A DNA stretch of 64,000 nucleotides from Alentia gelatinosa (Eukaryota > Annelida > Polychaeta > Phyllodocida > Polynoidae), in the NCBI GenBank assembly GCA_950022655.1, contig OX465580.1:122247016-122311015 (forward strand), in the 5' to 3' direction. The notes beneath the pieces are model-generated. The model was given only the letters and a program-made list of their open reading frames with translations. It did no database searches and had not been told where the DNA came from. Shown here piece after piece: positions 1-11,700 of the stretch; the stretch's first letter is position 1; every line of letters starts with the position of its first letter. The translations under genes were made by a program, and so were the position numbers.

Positions 1-106
1 TCTCCCAGGAGACAATTTTTATTCAAAATAAAAATACAAAATGCATTAACATATTTCAATCATATTTTGTGAAATATTTATCAGTGAATTTGATTACTTC
101 ATTCAG

Positions 107-341
107 GGCTAAAAGAGAAGCAGACACCCCAGCAACATTAGAACCCAACACCAACATTGAGGACCACAGCTATACCTTTCCACAAAGTGGGGGGGCTTGG
201 GATGTAGTCCATGAGCGGGAGAAAAAAATTTCATTTCTACAAGATAGGGTCGCAACCTTAGAGAAGCAGGTCAAAGCACTGTCTCTGCAACCAAAACCCA
301 CAGTGTTTTCAATGAGTGCTATCAAGAATGATGAGAAAAAG
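107..341 (+). CDS. Transposase internal exon (coiled coil), 5' part outside window
   Basis: This is an internal exon of the transposase whose catalytic exon is 4463-5320. It starts after the acceptor ending at 106 and stops at the donor GT at 342. It encodes about 78 residues, with a heptad-like charged stretch (HEREKKISFLQDRVATLEKQ) typical of the coiled coil that follows the THAP domain in Harbinger/ISL2EU transposases. The last codons (SAIKNDEKK) resemble the linker that leads into the transposase helical domain. Phase is 0 at the donor and 0 at the 4463 exon, so the reading frame continues. An ORF can be read to 449 but the part after 341 is intron read-through. The upstream exon or exons, expected to encode the THAP zinc finger, are outside the window. 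Confidence 0.6.
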
Positions 342-1703
342 GTAGCTAAGCATTACCAGTTGGTAGAGTTGTTTCTATTGGTTTGTTTATGTTACTGGTT
401 TGCTGCTTTTTATCAGTTAAAAATTATAAATATGGGATTAAAAACCTGAATACTCTCAAGACAATACATTCAGGCCAATAAATATATTGTAGTACAGAAT
501 GACGAGTACACCAGAGAACAGTTAACCGGGGTTTATTCCACCATAAACGGTTTAACTTTTGACACATTTTGCCAAGACCATTTGATTCAACCTACGACAC
601 TGTCTATAGCACACCCGCCATCTTGTGTCGTAGGAAATGCAATAGAATCTTGATCCGATCTCAGACGATCGTATACTTGCGATATCGTGACTAAAAAAAA
701 GGGCCCTGCTCCTCTATAATACTGTCCCTCCACCATACTGCCCCTCCACACAAAGCCCCTAAATGACTGCTCCTTGACCGTGCTGCTCCTCAATCATACT
801 GCCCTTACACCATATTCTTTGTCTACCATACTGCCTCTGAACCGTTCTGCCCCCTCCCTGATACTAAATCATTGACTACTGTAACTATGACTATTACACT
901 TAAATAGACTATAATAATGTAGTCTATACTGTAATAAGGGTTTGAGATACACAATTATTGATATCTGTTTGGATTTCTACTACACTTGGTAAAAGCAGCC
1001 GACCCTGGAGACCCGTTCCCAGACTCGGGTGCCCTGCACCGGCCATGGGCGGTGCCTTTCTGACCACATCTGGTCTAGAGTACTTCAGTGTGTAAAGATT
1101 CAGTCCTCTAACCCACTACCATAGGCTTCCATAGTATTTCAGGTCCCCAGCAGTTAATATTTGTTAATGAAGGTTGAAGTAACACATAAGTGTTGTGAAG
1201 ACGAGAACCGGGTAGGAACTGACATCAATTTATTAAAGCAACATGGATATATAGGAATTAAAGATAGTCATCAGTAATTAACATATTCATTACTAGCATC
1301 GTGCTAGTTGGTGCCCCGCAGCACCAACACACTGTTGTAAATCTGGTGGAGAGATCACACGAACACACATGTAGGGTTTCAGGTCGGGATTCCCACTGGA
1401 TATATTCTCACTGGATATATTCTCAAAAATGCCTGTTCATATTAAGGCTTGTTGGCCGACCACGTGATGTGCGGGCCGGTTATTCACGTGCAAGAACATG
1501 TGCGTTCTGGTTGGGTGAATGCTAGCGGCCGATCATGTGACATGCGGGCGCGCTCAGTCACATGCAGGAGTGTTTGAAGTTGGCCAAACTACAACAGCTC
1601 CCAACACAAGTTTTTTAAGTATTTAAAAATTTTAAGTTGATAGACTAACTACATTGGCATTGATATTATTTACAACATAATTCCACTAGATCTACAACAT
1701 TAA

Positions 1704-2042
1704 CCCATTCAAACCAGGGCTGGCCGGGTGATGCCTCAAGGCATCAACCAGTGCTGGCTGGGTGATGCCTTGAGGCATCATTTGCAAAAAATACGTTTTT
1801 TGGAATAAAATTGAAAATAATGGCTTAGTAAAGATAAAACTTTCAGAGAATGTAGATATAATATCATATTTGATTTTTCTAAGTGAAATGAAAAATAATG
1901 ATAAGTATCACGTGTCATGTCACGTGATCCAAAAACAAAATTTTCACAATAGGCCTATGTACCCGGCCTCTAGCGGCATTCAATGGCACTAGTACCCGGC
2001 TCCACGACTGTAGCCCTGCCGCGGGTACCCGGCGCGATAGGA
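1704..2042. mobile_element. TTAA-flanked MITE, possible piggyBac derivative
   Basis: The 339-bp segment is bounded by TTAA at 1700-1703 and 2043-2046, the target duplication of piggyBac elements. The left end starts CCCATTC, and the right end read inward starts TCCTATCGCGCCGGGTACC. Inside are two short palindromes, GATGCCTCAAGGCATC and GATGCCTTGAGGCATC. The terminal inverted repeat is weak, so the call rests mainly on TTAA and the CCC-type end. The GATGCC motif recurs in the clearer TTAA element at 44485-44831. Confidence 0.4.
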
Positions 2043-2960
2043 TTAACTGTATTGGCATAGGTATTATTTACAAATGTAATTTCACTAGAACTGCATGACA
2101 ATTGAATTAATATTCAAACAATTCATATTTTCTCATATCACACATCATTGTCAACTTTCCTTATTACCTACATGTTATAGTTACTGTTTTTGTTACTTTG
2201 CAAGGGATCTAAAATGATATCTCGATGTAGTAAGAACCCTATAAAATGCATCGGAAAAACTCGCCTCGGTGAGAGATACAAATCAACTATATTTTAAAAA
2301 AAAAATTAGTTATTAAAAATCAATCTCAGTTTGGTACCCACATTGGGGTAAACACTAGAACAGCTGCTTGTGAGCTTTTGGCTGAAACTCTCCAAAAAGA
2401 AAACAATAGTCATACATTGAATTTGTATGGCTAACATAAATTCATCTAAGGAGGTCGATCCATGCGATGTGGGGAGGGTTCCTCTTCCATATCCTCCGAT
2501 AGGCCCAGACGATGAGGACGAGGTTTCTGTTCAGTCCGCCTTCTGGAAAGATAAAATGAGCCGCAGTACTACCAGTCGCCATAGATCAGTTGACCCCAGA
2601 CATGGGGGGGGGGGGGGGGGAAGAAATTTGCTCCGGTCATACTTGGGGGCGGGGGGTAAAGTGGGATATATCGGGCCTGTCAAGAGGGCACGGGCCCGGG
2701 GATTGACCGACGGGTTAAGGAGGCGATCTATGGACTCGGTGGGCAGTGGGAAAGCTGTTAGGGGGGACCCTACCAGCAGGGGTAGTTTGAGGGATTTCTA
2801 GCCGTCTGGAGATGCAGGCAGTGGTTAATTTAGCTAAGGATGTTCAGGGCTGAAGTGAGGTTCTGGGGCTGTACTATATGCTTTAATTTCTCTAACAAGG
2901 ATTAAAAGTTGGCATGGCATTGCCATGATTTCGGTTTCAATAACAAGTACTAAGGGAGGG

Positions 2961-3753
2961 AGAGAGGGACGGGGAGGGAGGTGGAAGCCTGTTGCAATAT
3001 ATAAAAATACACTACTGTAACATAAATATCCAAGACGAACGCACCACCGTACTTGGAGACTATAGACTATAGACAAGTTTTGTGGACACTTGGCTCCCCA
3101 TACCACAGGACTACCACAGACCCTCAATCCATGCAAGCTCCACCACCCACCCCACACCCACCCCCTCCCCCCCCCCCTCTCTACCCAGAGTCAACCCCCC
3201 CCTCCCCCACACACCCCCACACCCCAATACCCAACAAGGGTGCGCATTCAGTCAACAATCAGAACAGAACAGGGCCAGGCACACTCAGCCAGGGCCTGTA
3301 ATAGACTGGGGTCACATGGACAATCAAACAAAAGTGAATTGGCAATCCGCATCGGGTCAGATGGCGGGAAAAACGGCAGGTATAAAAGCCTGCTGGGGCA
3401 GACCTTTCCGCACTGTGGTCGTGAGCTTACACTGCGCAGTCATCCACATACAAAAATAGACTATATATTGCAACAGGCTTCCACCTCTCTCCCTCCCTCC
3501 CCAGCGGGTATGTCCCGCGGGCGCCGGGTGTGGACCACATCTGACCAGAGCGAGACCCACCCACTAGTAGATATTCATTGAACCGCAACGGGACCAGACG
3601 TGTTTGAGGGAATCGGGTCACATAGGTCACCAGCATACAAGACATAGTCAGAGGCTCAACGTGACATAAATATACAGATCGAAATCACCCGCGGGACCCA
3701 CACGCTAGGGAGGGAGGGAGGTGGAAGCCTGTTGCAATATATATAAATACACT
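2961..3753. repeat. Three copies of a GC-rich unit ending GTGGAAGCCTGTTGCAATAT
   Basis: The unit GGGAGGGAGGTGGAAGCCTG followed by TTGCAATATATA occurs at 2971-3013 (+), 3451-3500 (-) and 3708-3753 (+). A partial fourth copy of the AT tail is at 3773-3793. A second motif, TGAACCGCAACGGG, occurs near 3579 and 3753. The inverted pair at 2971 and 3500 could form a stem enclosing the proline-rich simple sequence. The origin is probably a decayed MITE with nested insertions. Confidence 0.5.
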
Positions 3754-4462
3754 GAACCGCAACGGGTGCCTATACAATATATAAAAATACACTGATGTCG
3801 CCGCCCGCGCCCGGTATCGGCGGTATCGAAACTCTAATTATTCAGAATACATTACTGTAATGTATTCTAATGTAAGCCGTAAAAACTGTTCCCCGTCTCC
3901 CCTAATATATTTCGGTCTTGACCTACAGGTCAAACCGAAATAATAAACAGTCTGGAGGCATTTACCATAGATATGAGTAACAGCATAAGGTGGCTCACCA
4001 AGAGAATTGATGCCCGCATCTGGTCTATTTGGTCCTGTAGCTGTTTCATATCCCTGGAAGTGGCCATTCCCACCAGGTATCTGCCCACAATCACTCCATC
4101 CTTCAGCAGGGTATCTGAATCAGAGAAGGTTACACACAGTACTAGGGTCGACAACAACAGAAACCAAGTTAGTGTACTTATCATCATCGCCGGGAGGTGG
4201 TTTGCCTACCAGAACGGAGACAGGGGCCGGTGTGAATAAGTGAATTTTATGATTTCACGGATTTTCCTCACCTCTACATATATCCAACATTTGCACTGAT
4301 CTGTGGTCTTAGAGATCATATGCTTCATTTCTATAACTGAAAAATACCCAAAATAAATAAAAACAGCTTTAGATATGATACAGCCATAGATAACAAATTA
4401 TACAACTGGTGCTCAAACTATCTGTAAAATAAAATAGGGAATGTGTATTTGTAATATTTCAG

Positions 4463-5320
4463 ATGCTCCTGTACACGACACTCACGTTCAGCATGTTCAG
4501 CATCCTGTCCGCATTCATGCAGAGGTTCTCTCTGAACTACTACTATGGATGGCGCGTCACTGGACTCAACTTCGATGACCAGCTGCTCATGACACTTATG
4601 AAACTGAAGCTAAACACCCCTGATCTAGATATAGCTTGCCGTTTTGGTGTCAGTGAGACAACTGTAGCAAATGTGTTTTACACATTCATTCATGCTTTAC
4701 ACCACTTATTGGTGAAAGGTATTTTGGAAACCCATCTTCCATCTCAAATTAAGTGTGCGGGGTGTTTACCTGCCTCTTTTGGGGAGTTTGCCAGCTGCCG
4801 CCTTGTAATGGATGCCACGGAAATTAGTATGGACATCCCAAGGAAATTAGACCAGAAGGCACTGACATACTCCCATTACAAATCACGTCACACAGCTAAA
4901 GCAGTGCTGTCTGTGGCCCCAAATGCTGCAATAGTCCATGTGAGTGAGCTTTTTCCAGGTTCTACTTCTGACAATGCCATTGTCGAGAGGTGTGGAATAC
5001 TCAAACAACTTAAAGCAGGTGACCTGATCCTGGCTGACAAGGGTTTCACAATTCAGAAGATGCTGCCAGCTGGTGTACATTTGAACATCCCACCATTTCT
5101 TTCTGGCAAATCACAATTTACTCCACAAGAAGCCCAGCTGGCATACAAAATTGCTAGAGCACGTATTCATGTAGAAAGGGCAAATGAACGTGTAAAGAAC
5201 TTTGGTATATTGAACCATATTCCATCCCACTATAGGGAAATAGCATCAAAAATCTTCCAGGTGTGTGCTGTTTTGGTTAATTTCCAAGCACCCCTTCTGA
5301 AAGAAACATCTGAAAATTAG
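4463..5320 (+). CDS. ISL2EU/Harbinger-type DDE transposase, catalytic exon
   Basis: This 285-residue exon carries the catalytic domain of a DDE_Tnp_4 superfamily transposase, the nuclease that cuts and rejoins the element ends. An acceptor AG immediately precedes 4463, so the first ATG is probably internal to the spliced protein and not the true start. A helical DNA-binding segment is seen at residues 40-80 (FDDQLLMTLMKLKLN... FGVSETTVANVF). The catalytic triad is visible: Asp 117 in MDATE, Asp 192 in LADKGF, and Glu 238 in IHVERANERVK, with the family motif GSTSDN between the first two. The frame is open to the TAG at 5318-5320. No frameshift or stop is seen, so this exon could still be functional. 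It is convergent with the YqaJ gene. Family assignment is firm; ISL2EU rather than Harbinger rests on the neighbouring nuclease. Confidence 0.85.
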   Translation: MLLYTTLTFSMFSILSAFMQRFSLNYYYGWRVTGLNFDDQLLMTLMKLKLNTPDLDIACRFGVSETTVANVFYTFIHALHHLLVKGILETHLPSQIKCAGCLPASFGEFASCRLVMDATEISMDIPRKLDQKALTYSHYKSRHTAKAVLSVAPNAAIVHVSELFPGSTSDNAIVERCGILKQLKAGDLILADKGFTIQKMLPAGVHLNIPPFLSGKSQFTPQEAQLAYKIARARIHVERANERVKNFGILNHIPSHYREIASKIFQVCAVLVNFQAPLLKETSEN

Positions 5321-5726
5321 GACAAAATGGTCCAATAATCATCTTCTAGGTTGGGAAACCCTTTTTAAAATGATTTTTTAGACTGAATATTCTCTTTCAG
5401 GGATGCCAGTTTTCCGAGTAATAACAAATCAGACATTTCATATTCACTGTGAACACTCACATTTGCTACAGTTGTCTCACTCACAGTGTCAGAACATATA
5501 CATATATATATATATACAATGTCAGTTTCTGTATTATTATATACCTTTAAATTTAACTCTGATTAGTCCCCATCGGCTGGCTTCCCGAGTGTTCAATGTA
5601 TTAGGCATTTGACAGACCTCAATCCTTGTTATTGTTTTGCAGATTTTAAATTGGTATGCTTGTATATAGAGACATAAACATTATGTTACATAATGCAGAT
5701 TCAGTTATATTCACAACACATGTACT

Positions 5727-8700
5727 TCATGACAATTCTAATGAAGGGATGAACTTAGAGAAATAAAAATCAATCATTTGAGAAAGATGTGCAGTCCACT
5801 GCAGGTCTTTCCCAATACGAACAACCACCATGTCCTTCGGGGTCCAAACTGCAAAGTCACAACACTGCTTTCCTGTGAGATGAAGTTGGCCCTGCACCTG
5901 GTGGTAGTAATTGTGCTTTTCGTCCAGGAATATGGTGCCATCATCACGACTCTCTGAAAGAATAGTTTTACAGTACAGAGATAATTTCTTCTATTCAAAA
6001 TTCAATTATAGAACAAAATACAAATCGAATCACAAAGTAACCACAGTAGAACCCTGCATCTCTTCCATGCCATAGTGTCTGCTTACGTTGGTTTTCGCTT
6101 ACAGGCTATCAGCAAACCCCGGAAACCCACATACAATTAAGCCTTTGACGCAATGTGGCATACACTGTACTTGTGCTGAGATTGAGTGTAACAAATCTGT
6201 AAGTTGCAGTAAAAAGACATGGTCTACTGGTTTATAGGCTCATAATAAATGTGTGACAATTCCATCTCTCCAGTGGAGCCGGCACTTTATAAAGGTTATT
6301 AAAAATTTTATGTATACTAGATGTATTTGCATGTGGGAATTTCCCCCTGCCCCAATGTTTATCACCTACGAGGCACATTGCCATCGGGCGTAAACAAGCC
6401 TTGTCCACCAATTTGAAAGTTAAATGTAGTTAGTTTTACTTACTGAGGTAGAAGCGACTGTTATCCACCTGTGCATAGACCCCTGTCTGTGCTGCAGACA
6501 GAGGGCACTTCACCTCCAGTATCTCTGGCACAAGCAATCTTGCTTCAGTTGTCTGGAAGAAGATCTTATCTGTCTTGCCCCATCCTGACACGAGTCCGTC
6601 TGGAGAAGCTCCAAGGATGCCACTTTCATGAAGCCAGATGCCTGATAGTGTAAAGTGTAGATAAGTTCATCTTAGGAATAGTAGAGAGATAAAACACACA
6701 TGTATATAAAACATTTAGAAATACCTGCATTGAGAATCATAAATATAAATAGAGAACTCCCTCGTACCCAACTGGGAAGAGGACGACCCCCCCACTGGCT
6801 ACAAAATTGTAACTTCAAATTGATGTGGTTTATGTACTGTTTGATTGCTTAATGATGCACTATACTATAGTAAGAGAAAAGATGGTTACTTAGCCCGTAG
6901 GGATGACTGTGAAATGTCTTTTCATGCTATAAATATGTCATGAAGTCACAGGTGCAGAGACTTATTTATGGCATCAAAAGGCAGAGAACAGAGTTTGGGC
7001 TCAGTCACTACATTATCTAAATATCTTGGAAAAGTGCCATTAATACTGTTATAATCTCAAAATTGTATGCCTAACCTGTAGGGCAAACTTTAAAACCTAA
7101 TGCTTCATAGCACTGGATGGCATGGCGTTCATGGCTTGTGCCCCACTGCAGTGCCTTCACGGTCACAGTTGTGTACTCAGAGCACAACTGCTTCCTCAGA
7201 GACTCTGGATAGCTAGAAAATGTAAGGAGCCATGTATTACTTATGGGATAAGATTATTTTTCTAACTGCTATTTTACAGTGCAACCAGTTTTTCTCTGAT
7301 TATCCCTTGATTATGGAGCTAAAGAGCTAAAAAATGTTCATGTAAATTAAGACTAGAAAATCTGAGAAAAATGTTACCAGTGACATGTTCAAGACGAAGT
7401 TGACTATTTCTTATATGTTAGTGAAACTAAGAACATTTGTAATCTCTTAAGGGGTTGCAATATCTGGGTGATTAAGTAAGGAATTGAGTGCAAGCGCATT
7501 ATTGGCCTTGTCGTTTGTGCAGTAAGATGGTAATGCAGTAAATTGCACTGGGCCTGCTAAGTTTGTACTTGAAATAGGCTCTTTACACAAATTCTAGGTG
7601 ATCTACCTTTACTTTATAAAGAACACTGTAGGTTCAAAACGTTTGGTTATATTCAATCAAAAAGAATATCAAGTTTACTTGTTCAACCGTATTGCGCGGA
7701 TGATGTTCCCGAAGTTGGAGGAGGTGAGACGATATTTCCTCACTGAACTCCAAAGGGAACAACTTCTTTGCTCTTTCGTGGCCTCTGCTACCTCTCTGAT
7801 GACATCAGGGGTCAAAACAAGCTCCTTCCGTAGGAATGTCAGGCGTGCCGTGGCATTTATGTATTCTTCACTGGTGAGAATCTGCTCCACTGTTCGCAGC
7901 AGGGTTTTAGGGGAAGGCTCCGGAAGTAAAATCCACTTCATTACTGTTTAAAAGAGACACAATATGAAGTCTATTATAATCTCTTTTTCATTAATCATCG
8001 ACCACATGGAAAAATTAATTGATTATTACATGTATATGAGCAGATAGAAGTAAGAACTTTTTAAATGCGTCACTAATTCTCATTGATGTGTTGGATCTGT
8101 GGAGAAAAGTGCCCTTGGGCAGGGAATGTATCTTTTAGGCGTTATTCATTACTTATGTAAATGACATGGTTAACATACTGGAACACCAGAAACCCACAAA
8201 TGATGGGGGATGCCTATTATACGCTGATGACACAGTGCTATTCCGATCTGGATGTGATTTTGATGATACCACTGTCCTAATGCAAAGAGACCTGAACCGT
8301 TTAGGAATATGGTGCTCTGAAAATAAACTCACGATTAATACAGATAAAACAAAAATAGTACTTTTTGGGTCACCATATAGAACGAAAAAATTTAACCATA
8401 GAAATGATTTTGTTTTAAATCAGTCTCAATTGCAAAAGGTACAATCTTATAAATACCTGGGAATGGCACTGGATCATACTCTAAATTTTAAACTACATTT
8501 AAGTAACTTAATGAAACAGGTATCACACAAATTGTACCTACTGACGAAAATTAGACCATATTTAACGGAACATGTTTGTTTAACCATCTATAAGACTATG
8601 ATCCTACCCCTGTTAGATTACGGGGATGTCCTGTATGATACCTGTAATACTGCGGAACTGAGTAAGCTGCAAAGACTGCAGAACCATGCAATTAGAATAA

Positions 8701-11700
8701 TTCTTAAGAGTAATATAAGAACGAACACTGAAACCTTACATAGGGCGATTCAACTGCCTTTCCTCATAGACAGAAGGGCTAATCATGTCAATGTATATAT
8801 GTATAAGCAACTATCAAACGAGGAACTGATCCAAGTACCTATAAGAGAAACCCGTGCTCATGACGCACCACTCTTCAAGGTCACCAGACCACTATGTACT
8901 GCCTATAAACACAGTATTGAATACCATGGTGCGATACGTTGGAACGCACTAACACCACAAATCCAGATGACAGAGACACTGAAAGACTTTAGAAGTTTGC
9001 AAAACCAAATATTATATAATAAGATTCCATGATATTAACGACTTACATATCAGATCTAAACTGTGGAAAATCTATAGTGTTGCTTGTACACCAACCACAG
9101 GCGGACTTTGGTTGACTATGTGCTTAATTTTCATCTAACTATCTTGTAAAATATTTTGTAAGGCTGACCGTATTTTAACTGTATATGTGTTGCGCATTTG
9201 CGCCTAATCATATGAGAAGAAATTCAGTGTAATCCCATTGTGTTGTAAACTGGTGGTTCGTTGAGACCAGTCACCCCTGACTGAGAACCCGCCAGTATAA
9301 ATAAAAGTCTTAAAAAAAAAAAAAAAAAAAAAAGGCAACTATGACAAATAAAGGGACCTCATAATCAGAAAATCTGTTTTGTATACTATAATAATGAATG
9401 GTTGAAAAATGATTAACATATGCTGAAGTATATAGGTTTTTCATAGCTTAAAATTTGAATTATTAATAAACTGGAGGGAAAAGTCCTGAAATGAAACAGC
9501 AAAACTGAGAACAATAAACAGTCAAAGGAAACAGTGATGAAGGCCAGGCTATTATTATGAATGTACCACAATACTGCCCACATCTTGTCAAGTCTGTACG
9601 AAGACTTTCCAAATCTTCAGGGCCTACTTCCCGATTGATGGCACTGTTGAAGAAATTCCAGTTCATGCATTTGTGGACAAATTGTTTTCATGAACCTCAA
9701 CCTTTTACATTTTCAAGTACAATAGATTGATTAGGCTGCTTCTTCCAGTAAGAGTTTCCATATATTATTCATTATAAACGAATCATAAGACATTTTGTGT
9801 TGACTACCATTTCACTGCGGACGATTTGCGGTGGATGTTTTGCGTTGAGCACGCGGATGATTTGCTGTGATATTTTCACATTTCCCTCCGTACTTATTGT
9901 AAAGATAAATTATAAGATTTTCGCTAATGGATGTGCATGGTAAATATATATTCATGGGTTTACTGGACTTAAAGTCCTTTGTTTTGGTCTAGAGACATGC
10001 GAGACACTGGTATTCTAGCTGGCAGCCCTACCTAGCTGCGACCTCTGGCATGGGACAGGACGTTCTCTATAAGTACCTTATAAACCAATAAGTGAATCTC
10101 TCACTTTTACTAACCCAGAGTACAGATTCAGCATGCCACTGAGTGAAAAAAGAGTATTCATATGTGCCTTCGTACTACATGTTTACTGCCATTCTGCTAT
10201 TTAGTGAGTTAAATGTAAAATGGCGTTCAGTAGATATTGTCTTACCAATAGGTAGGGTTTCTTGAAGGGAACACCTCCGCAAAATCCCGGGTAACCCTCA
10301 TTTTGCTTTTGGGTTGCTTCAGCCAACCTTGTGGTATGTCAGTCTTGGTGACATGTTTATTCCTGGAGAACATAATTAGTTAGAGTTATTCAAGGTATTG
10401 AATAAGCAACACTAAATTAAAACTTCATTAAATTTCGGGCATATGGTAAATATCGTACGTCCAACCATGCTTATACAAGTCACAGAACTCGATGATAATT
10501 TACCGTTTGTACGGAACTCTGCATAAATGCCTCGGTCCGTAGAAAACGTAAATTACCATCTCGTTCTGTGAATTGTACAGCATGGTAAGGACATTTTATA
10601 GGAATACTTTTCAGTAACAAAATATATAGATAACCCAGCAAAGTTTGCATCACAGTTTTAGGAATTCCATAAGCATCATGATAATGAGATATATATATAT
10701 ATACAAATATATTAGGTTAAAAGTGCAATACAACAGAAATATGGCTTTTCGAGTAGTGAAAATATAAAAAAATTAAGAAAAAAGAATAGAAGAATCTGAA
10801 CTTGCTCACCCATACAATAGTGCTGCTGCCACATGGTGGCACTGATATTGTCCCAGCGGACATTGACAGCTGGAAAAGAGGATGTCTTCTCCATCTCCTA
10901 GTACCACCTGCATTTGTAAAAGAGGGAAATACATTAGCTATATAAAGTATATTATCACCTTTTGTGCTGTGTTATATTGAATAAAGTTCCGATGTGGTTC
11001 CGATGTGGTTTTCATCAACAATATACTAGAATTGTTAAGAAGAGGTAAATACAACTAATGATATTGAAATATAGCTGAAACATTAATGGAAAACAAAATT
11101 TGATGGTTTGACAGGTGCTTGAGGGAAAATAGGGGGCCACACATTTTCGAAAACGAGATAAAACAAACAAACTGCTGTCAGAATGTGTTTCTATCAATTC
11201 TAATCCAAAAAAGTTGTGCTTGATGTCAGTAGTTGGTTATTTCATACACTTGCATTGTAATTTCATAAAGCAGAACAATATATTGAATGAAATTACTTAA
11301 AAAAACTACTTCTGATCATTGTTGACATTCAGTTTCAAGCACATGGTGAAGTCATGTGACCACAACAACAGTACCGGGGGAAGTAGCAAGATGGCCGCTG
11401 GGTTCACTGAGACAGTCACTGACAACCAGTTATCATTTCCACGGTCCTTGTGTCGTAGTACCGGGGCCTGTTTGTACGGTACTCTACCAGTATTTAAAAT
11501 GACACAAACCAAAAAAACTGTGACCCCCCCCCCCCCCTAGCCATGAAAAATGAAAGCTCCTTTAAGAATAGAAACAATTACAAAAACGTCACCGCCAGCA
11601 AAAAAAAGGGTCGATGTCACTCTCCCTAACCACCTGAGATCTGTGTCAAGTCTTGACGATTCACCAAACTGAAAGCGTGAAGCCAGAAAAGTGAGTTTTT

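Larger units (their letters stand above)
342..4462 (+). other. Transposase intron, 4.1 kb, filled with repeats
   Basis: This GT...AG interval separates the two transposase exons. It contains a TTAA-flanked MITE (1704-2042), three copies of a short GC-rich unit (2961-3753), a G-run at 2607-2620 and C-rich simple sequence at 3145-3215. An ORF of 124 codons at 2427-2801 has no domain I recognise, and the proline-rich ORFs at 3053-3581 are low complexity. No other gene is supported here. Confidence 0.5.

Noticed and set aside
3053..3581. Proline-rich overlapping ORFs
   Set aside because: C-rich simple sequence in an intron; all three frames give the same type of low-complexity protein.
10712..10894. 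60-codon ORF starting MEKTSSFPAVNVRWD
   Set aside because: It overlaps the SWIM exon (10810-10907) in a different frame; the spliced frame carries the CxC...CxH motif and fits both neighbouring phases.
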